From Christiangramia oceanisediminis (GTDB lineage Bacteria; Bacteroidota; Bacteroidia; Flavobacteriales; Flavobacteriaceae), in the NCBI RefSeq assembly GCF_022570735.2, contig NZ_JANCNS010000003.1, positions 496,001 to 560,000 on the forward strand: a stretch of 64,000 nucleotides of DNA. The letters are read 5' to 3'. Below the pieces are notes generated by a model. It was given only the letters and a program-made list of their open reading frames with translations, did not search any database and was not told where the DNA came from. The position numbers and the translations under genes are program-made. Shown here one piece after another: positions 8,133 through 17,353 of the stretch. Position 1 is the stretch's first letter, and each line of letters begins with the position of its first letter.

Positions 8133-9890
8133 ATGAAAAATCTTCGCCACCTCAATAAATACTTCTATAAATATAAATGGAAGTTATTGATAGGTTTATT
8201 TATCACCATTGCTGCCCGAATATTTGCGATCTACTACATCCCTTTAATAGGGCAAAGCACGGTAGTGATCGAGGAATATGTGAATGGCACGATAACCGAA
8301 ATTTCTGAGGTAAAAAGCGAACTGGCCTATAATATCCTGCTCATCATAGGTACGACCCTGATTTCAGCTTTTCTTACTTTCCTGATGCGGCAAACCTTTA
8401 TCGTGGTTTCCCGGCATATGGAATACGATCTTAAGAACGAAGTTTACCAGCATTACCAGGAACTCTCTCTTAACTTCTATAAGAAAAACCGAACCGGTGA
8501 CCTGATGAACCGGATAAGCGAAGACGTTTCAAAGGTGCGATTATATCTGGGGCCGGCCATTATGTACAGCGTAACCACCTTTACCTCTACCGTGGTGGTA
8601 TTAATCTTTATGATACAGGCGGCACCCATGTTGACCCTGTACACGGTGATCCCTCTGCCAATTCTGGCGTTTTCGATCTATAAACTAAGTGTAGCCATCC
8701 ACAAAAGAAGCACAATAGTTCAACAGTATCTTTCCAAACTGAACACTTTCACCCAGGAAAGTTTTAGCGGGATCGCTGTGATCAAATCCTATGGACTGGA
8801 GCCGCAGACCAATACCAATTTCACCGACCTTTCCAACGGAAGTCGCGATAAGAACATAGACCTGGTAAAGGTGCAGGCTTTTTTCTTTCCGCTAATGGTA
8901 CTTTTGATCGGGATCAGTAATATTATCGTGATCTATGTGGGCGGAAGACAGATCATTTCTGGCCAGATAGAAAATATAGATGTGCTGGTGGAGTTCATAT
9001 TATATGTGAACATGCTTACCTGGCCGGTTGCCTCCATTGGATGGGTGACTTCGTTAGTGCAACAGGCTGATGCCTCCCAGGAGCGTATCAACGAATTCCT
9101 TGGGGAAGATCCCGAGATCACCAATCCTAAAACCGAGCCCGATACCGTTAACGGAAGCATTGAGTTCAAAAATGTGAGCTTCACCTACGACGACACTAAT
9201 ATCACCGCTTTAAAGAATGTAAGCTTCTCGGTAAAAAAAGGAGAAACCCTGGCCATTATAGGGAAAACCGGTTCCGGGAAATCTACCATCCTGGAATTGA
9301 TTGGTCGCCTCTACGATATTGATAAAGGCGAGATCCTGATAGATGGTCGTAAGATCCATGAACTCAACCTGGAGAGTTTACGTGACAGTATTGGATATGT
9401 CCCCCAGGATGCCTTCCTCTTCAGCGATTCGATCAAGAATAACATCAAATTCGGAAAGACCGATGCCAGTGATGAGGAAATTATCCAGGCAGCTAAGAAT
9501 GCTTCGGTCCACCGCAACATCGAAGGCTTCAGCAAAGGTTATGAAACCGTTCTTGGAGAGCGAGGTATCACCCTTTCAGGCGGACAGAAACAGCGGGTTT
9601 CCATTGCACGGGCAATTATCCACGATCCGGAAATATTGCTTTTCGACGATTGCCTTTCTGCAGTAGATACCGAAACCGAAGAAGAAATCCTGAACAACCT
9701 GTTCAAGATCACAAAGAACAAGACTACCATTATTGTTAGCCACCGAATTTCCTCGGCTAAAAATGCCGATAAGGTCATTATCCTGGAAGATGGCCGTATA
9801 GTCCAGGAAGGCACTCACCAGCAACTGCTCAATACAGATGGTTATTACAAAGAGCTCTATGCAAAACAATTAAATGAAAAAGAAATGTGA
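8133..9890 (+). CDS. ABC exporter, fused permease-ATPase (MsbA/MDR type)
   Basis: A 585-residue half-transporter. Residues about 1-310 form the six-helix exporter membrane domain, and about 340-585 the ATPase. The Walker A motif GKTGSGKST is at 377-385, Q-loop YVPQDAFLFSDSI near 422-434, signature LSGGQKQR at 481-488, Walker B ILLFDD at 501-506 and the H-loop ISHR-equivalent VSHRISSAK after it. The Walker B second acidic residue is aspartate (LLFDD) rather than the usual glutamate, a change seen in some exporters that could slow hydrolysis. Substrate is not deducible; lipid or drug export is typical. Probably homodimeric at the inner membrane. Confidence 0.9.
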   Translation: MKNLRHLNKYFYKYKWKLLIGLFITIAARIFAIYYIPLIGQSTVVIEEYVNGTITEISEVKSELAYNILLIIGTTLISAFLTFLMRQTFIVVSRHMEYDLKNEVYQHYQELSLNFYKKNRTGDLMNRISEDVSKVRLYLGPAIMYSVTTFTSTVVVLIFMIQAAPMLTLYTVIPLPILAFSIYKLSVAIHKRSTIVQQYLSKLNTFTQESFSGIAVIKSYGLEPQTNTNFTDLSNGSRDKNIDLVKVQAFFFPLMVLLIGISNIIVIYVGGRQIISGQIENIDVLVEFILYVNMLTWPVASIGWVTSLVQQADASQERINEFLGEDPEITNPKTEPDTVNGSIEFKNVSFTYDDTNITALKNVSFSVKKGETLAIIGKTGSGKSTILELIGRLYDIDKGEILIDGRKIHELNLESLRDSIGYVPQDAFLFSDSIKNNIKFGKTDASDEEIIQAAKNASVHRNIEGFSKGYETVLGERGITLSGGQKQRVSIARAIIHDPEILLFDDCLSAVDTETEEEILNNLFKITKNKTTIIVSHRISSAKNADKVIILEDGRIVQEGTHQQLLNTDGYYKELYAKQLNEKEM

Positions 9891-9964
9891 AAATATTTTG
9901 TTAGATGTTAAAATTTTTTAGATTTTTGAGCACGACAATAACAAACCATTAAAGAATCTAACTT

Positions 9965-10351
9965 ATGAGCGACAAGGGAATGATGGAGAAAGAAGAAATA
10001 TTCTCTAAAGTTTTAAGAGCGGGAAGAAGAACTTATTTTTTCGATGTAAGGTCTACTCGCGCCAACGATTATTACCTCACGATTACCGAAAGCAAGAAGT
10101 TTACCAATGATGATGGTTCTTTCTACTACAAGAAACACAAGATCTATTTATATAAGGAAGATTTTGAAGGTTTTAGAGAGATCCTTGAAGAGATGACCAA
10201 CTATATCATCGACGAAAAAGGTGAGGAAGTGATCAGCGAACGCCATCAAAAGGATTTCAAAAAAGAACATGATGATAATAGCGAGGAGGACATGACTCCA
10301 AAAACCTCGACCGCCGAAAAATTTACAGATGTAAGTTTCGACGATATATAA
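9965..10351 (+). CDS. PUR-alpha-like DNA/RNA-binding protein (DUF3276)
   Basis: A 128-residue cytoplasmic protein of the PUR family, which binds single-stranded DNA or RNA. The core is visible as EIFSKVLRAGRRTYFFDVR, NDYYLTITESKK and KIYLYKEDFEGFREILEEM, the two-strand/helix pattern of a PUR repeat (about residues 8-85). The C-terminal 40 residues are charged and probably disordered. It is a single gene between the ABC exporter and a good terminator. The family is near-universal in Bacteroidota, including the Lyme-spirochete homolog structures; its target here is unknown. Confidence 0.88.
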   Translation: MSDKGMMEKEEIFSKVLRAGRRTYFFDVRSTRANDYYLTITESKKFTNDDGSFYYKKHKIYLYKEDFEGFREILEEMTNYIIDEKGEEVISERHQKDFKKEHDDNSEEDMTPKTSTAEKFTDVSFDDI

Positions 10352-10375
10352 ACTTACAAAGCATCACTAAAAATT

Positions 10376-10404
10376 AACCGTCCCATATCAGGACGGTTTT
10401 TTTT
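10376..10404 (+). terminator. terminator after the DUF3276 gene
   Basis: AACCGTCC (10376-10383) pairs with GGACGGTT (10391-10398), followed by a run of T. Confidence 0.85.
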
Positions 10405-10435
10405 ATATTAGGGCCACTTAAAATCAATTCTACTC

Positions 10436-12952
10436 ATGCGAAAGATTAGCAGTTTACTTTTCCTTTTTTTTATCAGTTTGCTCCAGGCACAGCAAGATGA
10501 CATAAGCCTGGATTATTATTTACCCGATGATGTAACCTACAATCCTGAAGTCCCAACACCTCAGGAAGTTATAGGTTTTGTACCAGGAGAATGGCACGTA
10601 AGCCATGACCGACTTTTAACCTATATGAACAAGCTGGCCGAGGTATCTCCTAGGATACAGATCGAGAACAGAGGCTTCACCTATGAAGGAAGACCCCTGG
10701 TATTGCTTACCATATCATCAGAAGAAAACCTCAACAACCTTGAAGAGATACGAAAAAATCACGTCGCCCTGGTAGAACAGAATTCGGGTTCCTTAAATAC
10801 CGAAGAGATGCCAGTGGTGATCAATCAGGGTTTTTCCATACACGGGAATGAGCCAAGTGGTTCCAACGCTTCGCTATTATATACCTATTACCTGGCCGCT
10901 GCTCAGGGCGAGGAGATCGAAGAAACACTTGATAATACGGTGATCCTTCTGGATCCCTCTTTTAACCCGGATGGGCTGCAGCGTTTTGCATACTGGGCAA
11001 ATACAAATAAAAGCAAGAACATCAATCCCGATCCACAGGACCGGGAATACAACGAGATCTGGCCTGGAGGAAGGACCAATCATTACTGGTTCGATATGAA
11101 CCGCGACTGGTTGCCAGTTCAGTTACCCGAATCACAGGCGAGAATTGCCACTTTTCATAAATGGTATCCAAATATCCTGACCGATCATCACGAAATGGGA
11201 TCGAATTCCACCTTTTTCTTCCAGCCTGGAATTCCTTCAAGAACACATCCGCTCACTCCACAAAAGAACCAGGACCTTACTAAGGAAATAGGGACTTACC
11301 ATGCCAGGGCTTTTGATGAACTGGGTTCACTTTATTATACCGAAGAGAACTACGATGATTTCTACTACGGAAAAGGTTCTACCTTTCCTGATATCAACGG
11401 AAGTGTAGGAATCCTTTTCGAGCAGGGAAGCTCAAGGGGTCATGCCCAGGAAACCGATAACGGGATACTCACCTTCCCGTTCACCATTCGCAATCAATTC
11501 ACCGCGGCGCTTTCTACGTTGGAAGCAGCGCAGAACATGAGAACCGAATTGCTGAACTACCAGCGCAATTTCTTTAAAAACGCCAGGGAATCTGCCGAAA
11601 ATGGCGCATACGCCTTCGGAAGCTCTAAAGATCCCGTAAAAGCATATAAGCTTGCAGAAATCCTTAAAAGACACCAGATAGAAGTACATGAAGTTAAGGA
11701 TGGCTTTTCAGAAAACGGGAAAAGCTTCGAAAGAGGATCGGCTTATATCGTGCCTAAAAATCAAAGACAGCACAGGCTGGTCAAGGCCATGTTCGAAAGA
11801 AGAACAGAATTCCAGGATAGCCTTTTTTACGATATTTCTGCCTGGACCTTCCCGTTGGCTTTTAACCTTGACTTTTCAGAAGATGTTTCCCTTAAGAATG
11901 CCGGAAACAAAATAGAAGAGCTTCAAAAACCGGTACCGCCGGCTCCAGGGGAAAGTGAATATGCCTACTTAATGAGCTGGAGCGATTATTATGCTCCAAA
12001 AGCTTTGAATAAGATCCTGGAAAAAGGGCTTCGTGCAAAGGTAGCCATGGAAGAATTCACACTGGACAATACAAGCTATGGGCACGGAACCATCATGATA
12101 CCGGTTCAGAACCAGGAATTATCACAGTCTGAACTTCACCAGTTCCTTTCAGAAATTTCGCAGGAGAGCGCGGTGAAAATAACCGCCATAAGTACAGGGA
12201 TGACGGGCGGCATTAACCTGGGAAGCAACCAGTTTCGTGCTGTAGAACCACAAAAGGTGGCGCTCCTTGTAGGAGAATCCATCACCTCTTATGACGCCGG
12301 GGAGATCTGGCACCTGTTCGACCAGCGCTATGATATGAAGATCACCAAGCTGGACATCCGCGACCTTAACAGAACCGATCTTAGTAAGTATACAGACATT
12401 ATCGTACCTAATTCCTGGGGCGGCGGACTGGACGGTGGGCTCACCAAAAAACTGATGGAATGGACACGCGAAGGTGGAACTATTATTGGCTACAGAAATG
12501 CAGTTACTTGGCTAAAGAAGAACGACTTTATCAAATTCAAAACCAGGGAAACCGAGGTAAACGCTAAAAACGTGAGTTTTGGGGAGCGCGGAGATTTTAG
12601 AGGTGCGCAGGTAATTGGTGGTGCGATCTTCGAAGCCAAACTGGATCGAAGTCACCCAATTGCTTTCGGGTACCAGGATGACAAGATCGCGATGTTCAGG
12701 AACACCACGCTTTTTGTAGAAGCCGATGAGCAAAGCTACAACAACCCAATTCAGTATACCGAAAAACCATTGTTAAGCGGGTATATTAGCAAGCCAAATC
12801 TTGACTCCATCGCCAGTACGGTACCTTTTAAACACTCCAGTCTTGGACGTGGTGAGGTGATCATGTTTACCGATAATACAAATTTCCGTGCATTCTGGTA
12901 TGGAACTAATAAATTATTGATGAATGCCATATTTTTTGGTAATGAAATGTAA
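10436..12952 (+). CDS. secreted M14-family zinc carboxypeptidase
   Basis: An 838-residue exported metallopeptidase. A signal peptide (residues 1-18, ending LLQAQ) is followed by a peptidase M14 domain (about 45-390). The zinc ligands are H136 and E139 in GFSIHGNEPSG and a histidine in TDHHEMGS (250-255); NRDW at 222-225 and ILFEQGSSRGH, with the general-base glutamate, complete the site. The remaining 450 residues include a region resembling a class I glutamine-amidotransferase-like fold (VALLVGESITSYDAGEIWHLFD and TIIGYRNAVTWL), as in other large Bacteroidota M14 proteins. It would trim peptides in the periplasm or outside. It is flanked by terminators, so is probably transcribed alone. Confidence 0.9.
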   Translation: MRKISSLLFLFFISLLQAQQDDISLDYYLPDDVTYNPEVPTPQEVIGFVPGEWHVSHDRLLTYMNKLAEVSPRIQIENRGFTYEGRPLVLLTISSEENLNNLEEIRKNHVALVEQNSGSLNTEEMPVVINQGFSIHGNEPSGSNASLLYTYYLAAAQGEEIEETLDNTVILLDPSFNPDGLQRFAYWANTNKSKNINPDPQDREYNEIWPGGRTNHYWFDMNRDWLPVQLPESQARIATFHKWYPNILTDHHEMGSNSTFFFQPGIPSRTHPLTPQKNQDLTKEIGTYHARAFDELGSLYYTEENYDDFYYGKGSTFPDINGSVGILFEQGSSRGHAQETDNGILTFPFTIRNQFTAALSTLEAAQNMRTELLNYQRNFFKNARESAENGAYAFGSSKDPVKAYKLAEILKRHQIEVHEVKDGFSENGKSFERGSAYIVPKNQRQHRLVKAMFERRTEFQDSLFYDISAWTFPLAFNLDFSEDVSLKNAGNKIEELQKPVPPAPGESEYAYLMSWSDYYAPKALNKILEKGLRAKVAMEEFTLDNTSYGHGTIMIPVQNQELSQSELHQFLSEISQESAVKITAISTGMTGGINLGSNQFRAVEPQKVALLVGESITSYDAGEIWHLFDQRYDMKITKLDIRDLNRTDLSKYTDIIVPNSWGGGLDGGLTKKLMEWTREGGTIIGYRNAVTWLKKNDFIKFKTRETEVNAKNVSFGERGDFRGAQVIGGAIFEAKLDRSHPIAFGYQDDKIAMFRNTTLFVEADEQSYNNPIQYTEKPLLSGYISKPNLDSIASTVPFKHSSLGRGEVIMFTDNTNFRAFWYGTNKLLMNAIFFGNEM

Positions 12953-13002
12953 GCCTTAGCAATAGTTTAAGGTAATTTTAGCAGTCTGGCGGCAATTTTG
13001 GA

Positions 13003-13010
13003 TAACTTTG
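13003..13010 (+). promoter_or_regulatory. -7 box ahead of a short leader and terminator
   Basis: TAACTTTG fits TAnnTTTG exactly. No clean -33 TTG is at the expected distance (only CTG at 12986-12988). Transcription would start near 13017 and run straight into the hairpin at 13037-13065. Confidence 0.4.
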
Positions 13011-13036
13011 TATAAGACCAAAACGCTGCTACGAAA

Positions 13037-13072
13037 AAATCCGGAAACTTTGGTTGTCCGGATTTTTTTTGG
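13037..13072 (+). terminator. terminator or attenuator between the M14 peptidase gene and trkH
   Basis: AAATCCGGA (13037-13045) pairs with TCCGGATTT (13057-13065), followed by a T-run to 13070. It may end the M14 peptidase transcript. Because a -7 box lies between that gene and the hairpin, it may also attenuate the trkH leader. Confidence 0.8.
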
Positions 13073-13103
13073 CCCTTCGCCATGCAGTGCTAAAAATATT
13101 TAG

Positions 13104-14894
13104 GTGAAATTTTCAGGATTCAGATCATGGATACAAAATGAGCGTTTTTTAAGGTATCTAAGTACCTCTTCGCTCCTGTTTAGTTTCCTTCTTGTTTTGC
13201 TCTCCCTCTATGACCTGGGGTTCCGGCATCCTGAAAATGCAGAATTCTGGCTAAATGATTTCTACAGGTTTGGCCTTGCAATTGCTGCGGTCTCCATCCT
13301 GGTAAGATATTTTGGATTCCAGAAGCTCTTCCAGCTTAAGGTGCGCAATCTCGATGTAGCTTTTGGGATAGCAGCCGCAATATTCTACCTGAGATACGAC
13401 ACCGCCATCAATAATCTTCTACCAGTTCTGGAACTGGCAGGAGAACGAGGTTTCGCTCACCTGGCCGGACTCCTGTTTTTTATTCGTGAACTTGCCAGTT
13501 ATGATTTTAACTTGGATCGCACGCTTTTCAACCCGGCCCAGTTGTTCATTTTCAGTTTCCTCTCCATGATATTCATGGGTACCGGGCTTTTAATGCTGCC
13601 TACCGCTTCCACAGAGAGTATCACTTTACTCGATGCGCTTTTTACGGCAACCAGTGCGGTTTGTGTGACCGGCCTAATCGTGGTAGACACCGGTTCCTAT
13701 TTCACCATGTTCGGTCAAAGCATCATCCTGGTATTGATGCAGCTTGGCGGTCTTGGAATAATGACCTTCGCGAGTTATTTCAGTTATTTCTTCAGGGGAA
13801 AGACTTCCTATGAAAACCAGATCATGCTAAAGGACGTAACAAATTCTGAAAAAATTGGCGAGGTGATTAGCGTGCTGAAAAAGATTGTTTTTATAACAGC
13901 CATCACCGAATTGATAGGCTTCGCTTTGATTTTCTTCAGTATAAAAAAAGATGTTATCCCCGAAATTGGCGACAAGTTGTTCTTTTCCATTTTTCATGCG
14001 GTAAGCGGATTTTGTAATGCCGGATTTTCCACCCTGGAAAACAGCCTTTATGAACCTGCTTTCCGTTTTAATTATCCGTTACATCTCACGATCGCTGTCC
14101 TGTTCATTCTTGGGGGAATAGGTTTTCCCATTCTGCTGAACCTGTATAAATATGTGGTCTACCTGGTGAGGAACAATATCATTAAATTCAATAAAAAACG
14201 AAGATCCATTCATTCTCCCTGGGTCATCAACCTGAACACCCGTATCGTAATTGTTACTACCGGCATCCTGATAATTAGCGGAAGTCTTGGATTCTATTTC
14301 CTGGAATATAACAATACCCTGGCTGAGCATAACTGGTACGGTAAAATGATCACCTCCTTTTTTAGTGCTACGACTCCCAGGACAGCTGGATTCAACACCG
14401 TAGACACCGGTGCCCTGAACTTTAGCACCATTATGCTCATTATCCTGCTTATGTGGATAGGGGCCTCTCCCGTTTCAACCGGAGGAGGGATCAAAACCAG
14501 TACCATTGCGGTTGCAACTCTAAATTTTATTAGCCTCGCACAGGGAAAGAACAGGATCGAGGTTTTTAAACGGGAAATTTCTGAAGCGACCAACAGGCGT
14601 GCTTTCGCCATTATCTCTCTTTCCATGCTCATTATAGGTTTGTCTATATTTCTTATTGCTTATTTTGACAGGAACATGAGTTTACAAAGCATTACGTTCG
14701 AGGCATTTTCAGCTTACGGAACGGTAGGATTGACCACGGGAATAACCGCCTCCCTTTCTGCCCCTTCCAAACTGGTGCTAATTTTCAGTATGTTTATAGG
14801 CAGGGTGAGCATGTTAACCATCATGATCGCAATCCTGAGGCGGGTACGACATTTGAATTATCGATATCCGCAGGATGAGATCCTAATCAATTAA
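13104..14894 (+). CDS. TrkH/KtrB-family potassium uptake channel
   Basis: A 596-residue inner-membrane protein with about ten or more hydrophobic segments. It carries four degenerate selectivity-filter loops, seen as DALFTATSAVCVTGL, FHAVSGFCNAGFS, FFSATTPRTAGFNTVD and FEAFSAYGTVGLTTG. These are the hallmark of the Trk/Ktr superfamily. The first about 110 residues form an extra N-terminal membrane region. I take the GTG at 13104 as the start because no ATG precedes the first hydrophobic segment. The regulatory subunit gene starts 2 bp after its stop codon, so the two are translated from one mRNA. Confidence 0.92.
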   Translation: MKFSGFRSWIQNERFLRYLSTSSLLFSFLLVLLSLYDLGFRHPENAEFWLNDFYRFGLAIAAVSILVRYFGFQKLFQLKVRNLDVAFGIAAAIFYLRYDTAINNLLPVLELAGERGFAHLAGLLFFIRELASYDFNLDRTLFNPAQLFIFSFLSMIFMGTGLLMLPTASTESITLLDALFTATSAVCVTGLIVVDTGSYFTMFGQSIILVLMQLGGLGIMTFASYFSYFFRGKTSYENQIMLKDVTNSEKIGEVISVLKKIVFITAITELIGFALIFFSIKKDVIPEIGDKLFFSIFHAVSGFCNAGFSTLENSLYEPAFRFNYPLHLTIAVLFILGGIGFPILLNLYKYVVYLVRNNIIKFNKKRRSIHSPWVINLNTRIVIVTTGILIISGSLGFYFLEYNNTLAEHNWYGKMITSFFSATTPRTAGFNTVDTGALNFSTIMLIILLMWIGASPVSTGGGIKTSTIAVATLNFISLAQGKNRIEVFKREISEATNRRAFAIISLSMLIIGLSIFLIAYFDRNMSLQSITFEAFSAYGTVGLTTGITASLSAPSKLVLIFSMFIGRVSMLTIMIAILRRVRHLNYRYPQDEILIN

Positions 14895-14896
14895 TT

Positions 14897-15604
14897 ATGA
14901 AATACATTATTATAGGACTTGGAAAATTTGGAGCAGCTCTGGCTGAAAAACTTTCCGAAATGGGAAACGAAGTGATAGGAGTTGATCTCCAAATGAGCCG
15001 TATCGATGCGCTTAAAGATAAACTAACGCATACCATCAACCTGGATGCAACCGATCCCGATGCTGTGGAAAATCTCCCCCTGAATGATGCAGATACGGTG
15101 ATCATAGCAATAGGGGAAGATACCGGTGCCAACATCCTGGTGGCTGCCCTTATGAAGAAAAAGAAAGTGAAGCACCTTATTGACCGGGTGGTAGATCCCC
15201 TGCAGAAAACGGTTCTGGAAGCGATGGGCATCAACGAGGTCATACATCCTGAAGCGGAGGCTGCGGAAAGATGGGCGAAAAAATTAAACCTGGAAGGAGT
15301 CGTAGACAGTTTTGAACTTGATAGTAATTACAGCATAGTCGAAACTGAAATTCCGGAAGAATACCACGACAAGACCATCGAGGAGCTGGCTATTAATGAG
15401 GAGTTCGATATAATCATCCTTGCAATAATGAGTGTTGAAGGCGACACCAATGAAATGGGAGCCGAAAAAGACCGGAAAACGGTACAGGGAGTGGCAAAGG
15501 CAGATACTGTTCTATATAAAGATGACATCATGGTGCTCTACGGAAGCAATGACAACATTAGAAAATTATTGGATGAACACCGTAAATTCAAGGAACGAAA
15601 ATAA
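14897..15604 (+). CDS. TrkA/KtrA-family NAD-binding regulator of the potassium channel
   Basis: A 235-residue cytoplasmic protein with one RCK module: a Rossmann TrkA-N domain (KYIIIGLGKFGAALAEKLSEMG at the start, then VIGVDLQMSRID) and a TrkA-C domain in the last 80 residues (VETEIPEEYHDKTIEELAI). One module instead of two, and the 235-residue length, match KtrA rather than E. coli TrkA. It would gate the adjacent membrane subunit in response to nucleotides. Its TAA stop abuts the stop codon of the convergent csaA-like gene with no space between. Confidence 0.92.
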   Translation: MKYIIIGLGKFGAALAEKLSEMGNEVIGVDLQMSRIDALKDKLTHTINLDATDPDAVENLPLNDADTVIIAIGEDTGANILVAALMKKKKVKHLIDRVVDPLQKTVLEAMGINEVIHPEAEAAERWAKKLNLEGVVDSFELDSNYSIVETEIPEEYHDKTIEELAINEEFDIIILAIMSVEGDTNEMGAEKDRKTVQGVAKADTVLYKDDIMVLYGSNDNIRKLLDEHRKFKERK

Positions 15605-15943
15605 TTAACTAATACGTAATCCGTTTTCTACCTTTTGATCGGGACTTAATAATACTACGTCATTATCCTCTCCAACCACACCAAGAACCAGGCATTCGCT
15701 TTTGAATCCCGCGATCCTTTTTACCGGAAAATTGATCACTGCAATTACCTGTCTTCCTGCTAGTTCTTCATGGGTATATCTTCTCGTGATCTGGGCAGAT
15801 GATTGCTTCTTGCCTATTTCATCTCCAAAGTCGATCTCAAGTTTAAAAGCCGGCTTTTTTGCTTCGGCCAGAGGTTCTGCCGCAATGATGGTTCCTACAC
15901 GCATTTCTACCTTTTCAAAATGATTCCAGTCGATCTCTTCCAT
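15605..15943 (-). CDS. CsaA-like tRNA-binding protein
   Basis: A 112-residue cytoplasmic protein consisting of a single OB-fold tRNA-binding domain, like Bacillus CsaA and the C-terminal domain of MetRS. Diagnostic segments are FEKVEMRVGTIIAAE, KPAFKLEIDFG, SSAQITRRY, GRQVIAVINFP and FKSECLVLG. CsaA has been described as a chaperone with secretion-related activity, but tRNA binding is the better supported property of the fold. Its gene meets the trkA-like gene tail to tail without intervening bases. Confidence 0.88.
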   Translation of the reverse strand: MEEIDWNHFEKVEMRVGTIIAAEPLAEAKKPAFKLEIDFGDEIGKKQSSAQITRRYTHEELAGRQVIAVINFPVKRIAGFKSECLVLGVVGEDNDVVLLSPDQKVENGLRIS

Positions 15944-16018
15944 AAGCTTAAAATAAGAAGCTCAAATTAGAGAATAATCCTTATTAATTGCGACATTATA
16001 CTTAATTTTAAGAAAAAG

Positions 16019-16576
16019 ATGGCACGAACTGCTTCAAATATGATGGATCTCGGGACTAAGGCACCCGACTTCAAACTGATGGACACCATCACCGATCATC
16101 TTATAAGCCTGGATGAGATCAAAGGCGAAAGAGGAACGCTAATCATGTTCGTCTGTAACCACTGCCCATTCGTAAAGCATGTGAACGAGGAGATCGTAAG
16201 ACTTGCTAACGACTATCGTGAACTTGGATTTGGCTCGGCGGCCATTAGTAGTAACGATATTGTGAACTATCCCCAGGATAGCCCGGAAAGAATGAAAGAA
16301 GTCGCTGCAAAGCATCAGTATTCCTTTCCGTACTTATTTGACGGAACCCAGGAAGTAGCAAAGGCTTACCAGGCGGCCTGCACCCCGGATTTTTATCTTT
16401 TCGATGGAGATCTTAAACTCGTATACCGGGGCCAGATGGACGATAGCCGGCCCGGCAATGGCATTCACCCCAGCGGAAGAGACCTCCGGGAAGCCATGGA
16501 TGCGATATTAAACAACAGGCCCGTTTCCCCCCAGCAAAAGCCAAGTATAGGTTGTAACATTAAATGGAAAGAATAA
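16019..16576 (+). CDS. thioredoxin-like redoxin protein
   Basis: A 185-residue protein of the AhpC/TSA-Redoxin superfamily. LGTKAPDFKLMD (11-22) is the usual beginning, and MFVCNHCPFVKH contains a CxxC active site. Strands and helices continue through FPYLFDGTQEVAKAYQAACTPDFYLFD, with the cis-proline-like TP after a third cysteine. No signal peptide is visible, so it is probably cytoplasmic. The peroxiredoxin gene follows after about 100 bp. Substrate is unknown; a disulfide reductase or peroxidase role is inferred from the motif. Confidence 0.85.
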   Translation: MARTASNMMDLGTKAPDFKLMDTITDHLISLDEIKGERGTLIMFVCNHCPFVKHVNEEIVRLANDYRELGFGSAAISSNDIVNYPQDSPERMKEVAAKHQYSFPYLFDGTQEVAKAYQAACTPDFYLFDGDLKLVYRGQMDDSRPGNGIHPSGRDLREAMDAILNNRPVSPQQKPSIGCNIKWKE

Positions 16577-16674
16577 TTTAACCTAAACTTAGATTTTAAA
16601 GCTTCATTTTTGGTTATATTTATTTTCCTATAGATTTAATAGGTTTATTACTAATTTCAAAAAAACAATTGATT

Positions 16675-17319
16675 ATGAGCGAGTTAAAATTAGGAGACAA
16701 GGCACCCAACTTCGACGCGGAAACCTCTGAAGGAAAGATCAATTTTTACGAATATCTGGGAGACAGCTGGGGCGTGTTATTTTCACATCCGGCCGACTAT
16801 ACACCGGTATGTACCACAGAGCTGGGAACAGTGGCAAATTATAAGAAGGAATTTGATAAACGGGATGCCAAGGTCCTGGCACTTAGCGTAGATGGAGTCG
16901 AATCTCATAAGGATTGGATCAAAGACATCAACGAGACCCAGAACACCACCGTGAATTTCCCCATTATCGCCGATGAGGACCGAAAGGTTTCCAACCTGTA
17001 CGGAATGATACATCCAAAAGCCGATGACACCTTAACGGTACGATCGGTATTCGTTATTGGGCCAGATAAGTCCATCAAGCTTATGATCACCTACCCTGCC
17101 AGCACCGGCAGGAATTTTGACGAGATCCTGAGGGTGATCGATTCACTTCAACTAACCGCTTATAACAAGGTGGCGACCCCGGCAAACTGGAAGCATGGTG
17201 ACGAGGTAGTGATTAGCCCATCGGTGAGCAATGAGGATGCCGATAAAATGTTCCCGAAAGGTTATAAAACACTAAAACCATATTTAAGAATGACTCCTCA
17301 ACCGGAGCTAAAAAAATAA
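16675..17319 (+). CDS. peroxiredoxin (Prx6/1-Cys type)
   Basis: A 214-residue thiol peroxidase that reduces hydrogen peroxide and organic hydroperoxides. I start at the ATG at 16675 (MSELKLGDKAPNF), two codons after a possible TTG. The peroxidatic cysteine is in HPADYTPVCTTELG; the threonine (T of YTPVC) and the later arginine in LTVRSVFVIGPD complete the active site. The long C-terminal domain with ATPANWKHGDEVVISPSV is typical of the Prx6 group. There is no resolving-cysteine partner domain. It ends at a bidirectional terminator shared with the convergent YfiT-like gene. Confidence 0.93.
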   Translation: MSELKLGDKAPNFDAETSEGKINFYEYLGDSWGVLFSHPADYTPVCTTELGTVANYKKEFDKRDAKVLALSVDGVESHKDWIKDINETQNTTVNFPIIADEDRKVSNLYGMIHPKADDTLTVRSVFVIGPDKSIKLMITYPASTGRNFDEILRVIDSLQLTAYNKVATPANWKHGDEVVISPSVSNEDADKMFPKGYKTLKPYLRMTPQPELKK

Positions 17320-17322
17320 ATT

Positions 17323-17353
17323 AAAAAAGGCTGGATCAAATCCAGCCTTTTTT
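17323..17353. terminator. bidirectional terminator that contains a stop codon in its loop
   Basis: AAAAAAGGCTGGA (17323-17335) pairs perfectly with TCCAGCCTTTTTT (17341-17353). The loop is 17336-17340. On the minus strand the downstream arm encodes the last residues (KKGW) of the YfiT-like protein, and its TGA stop is the loop sequence. Confidence 0.85.
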
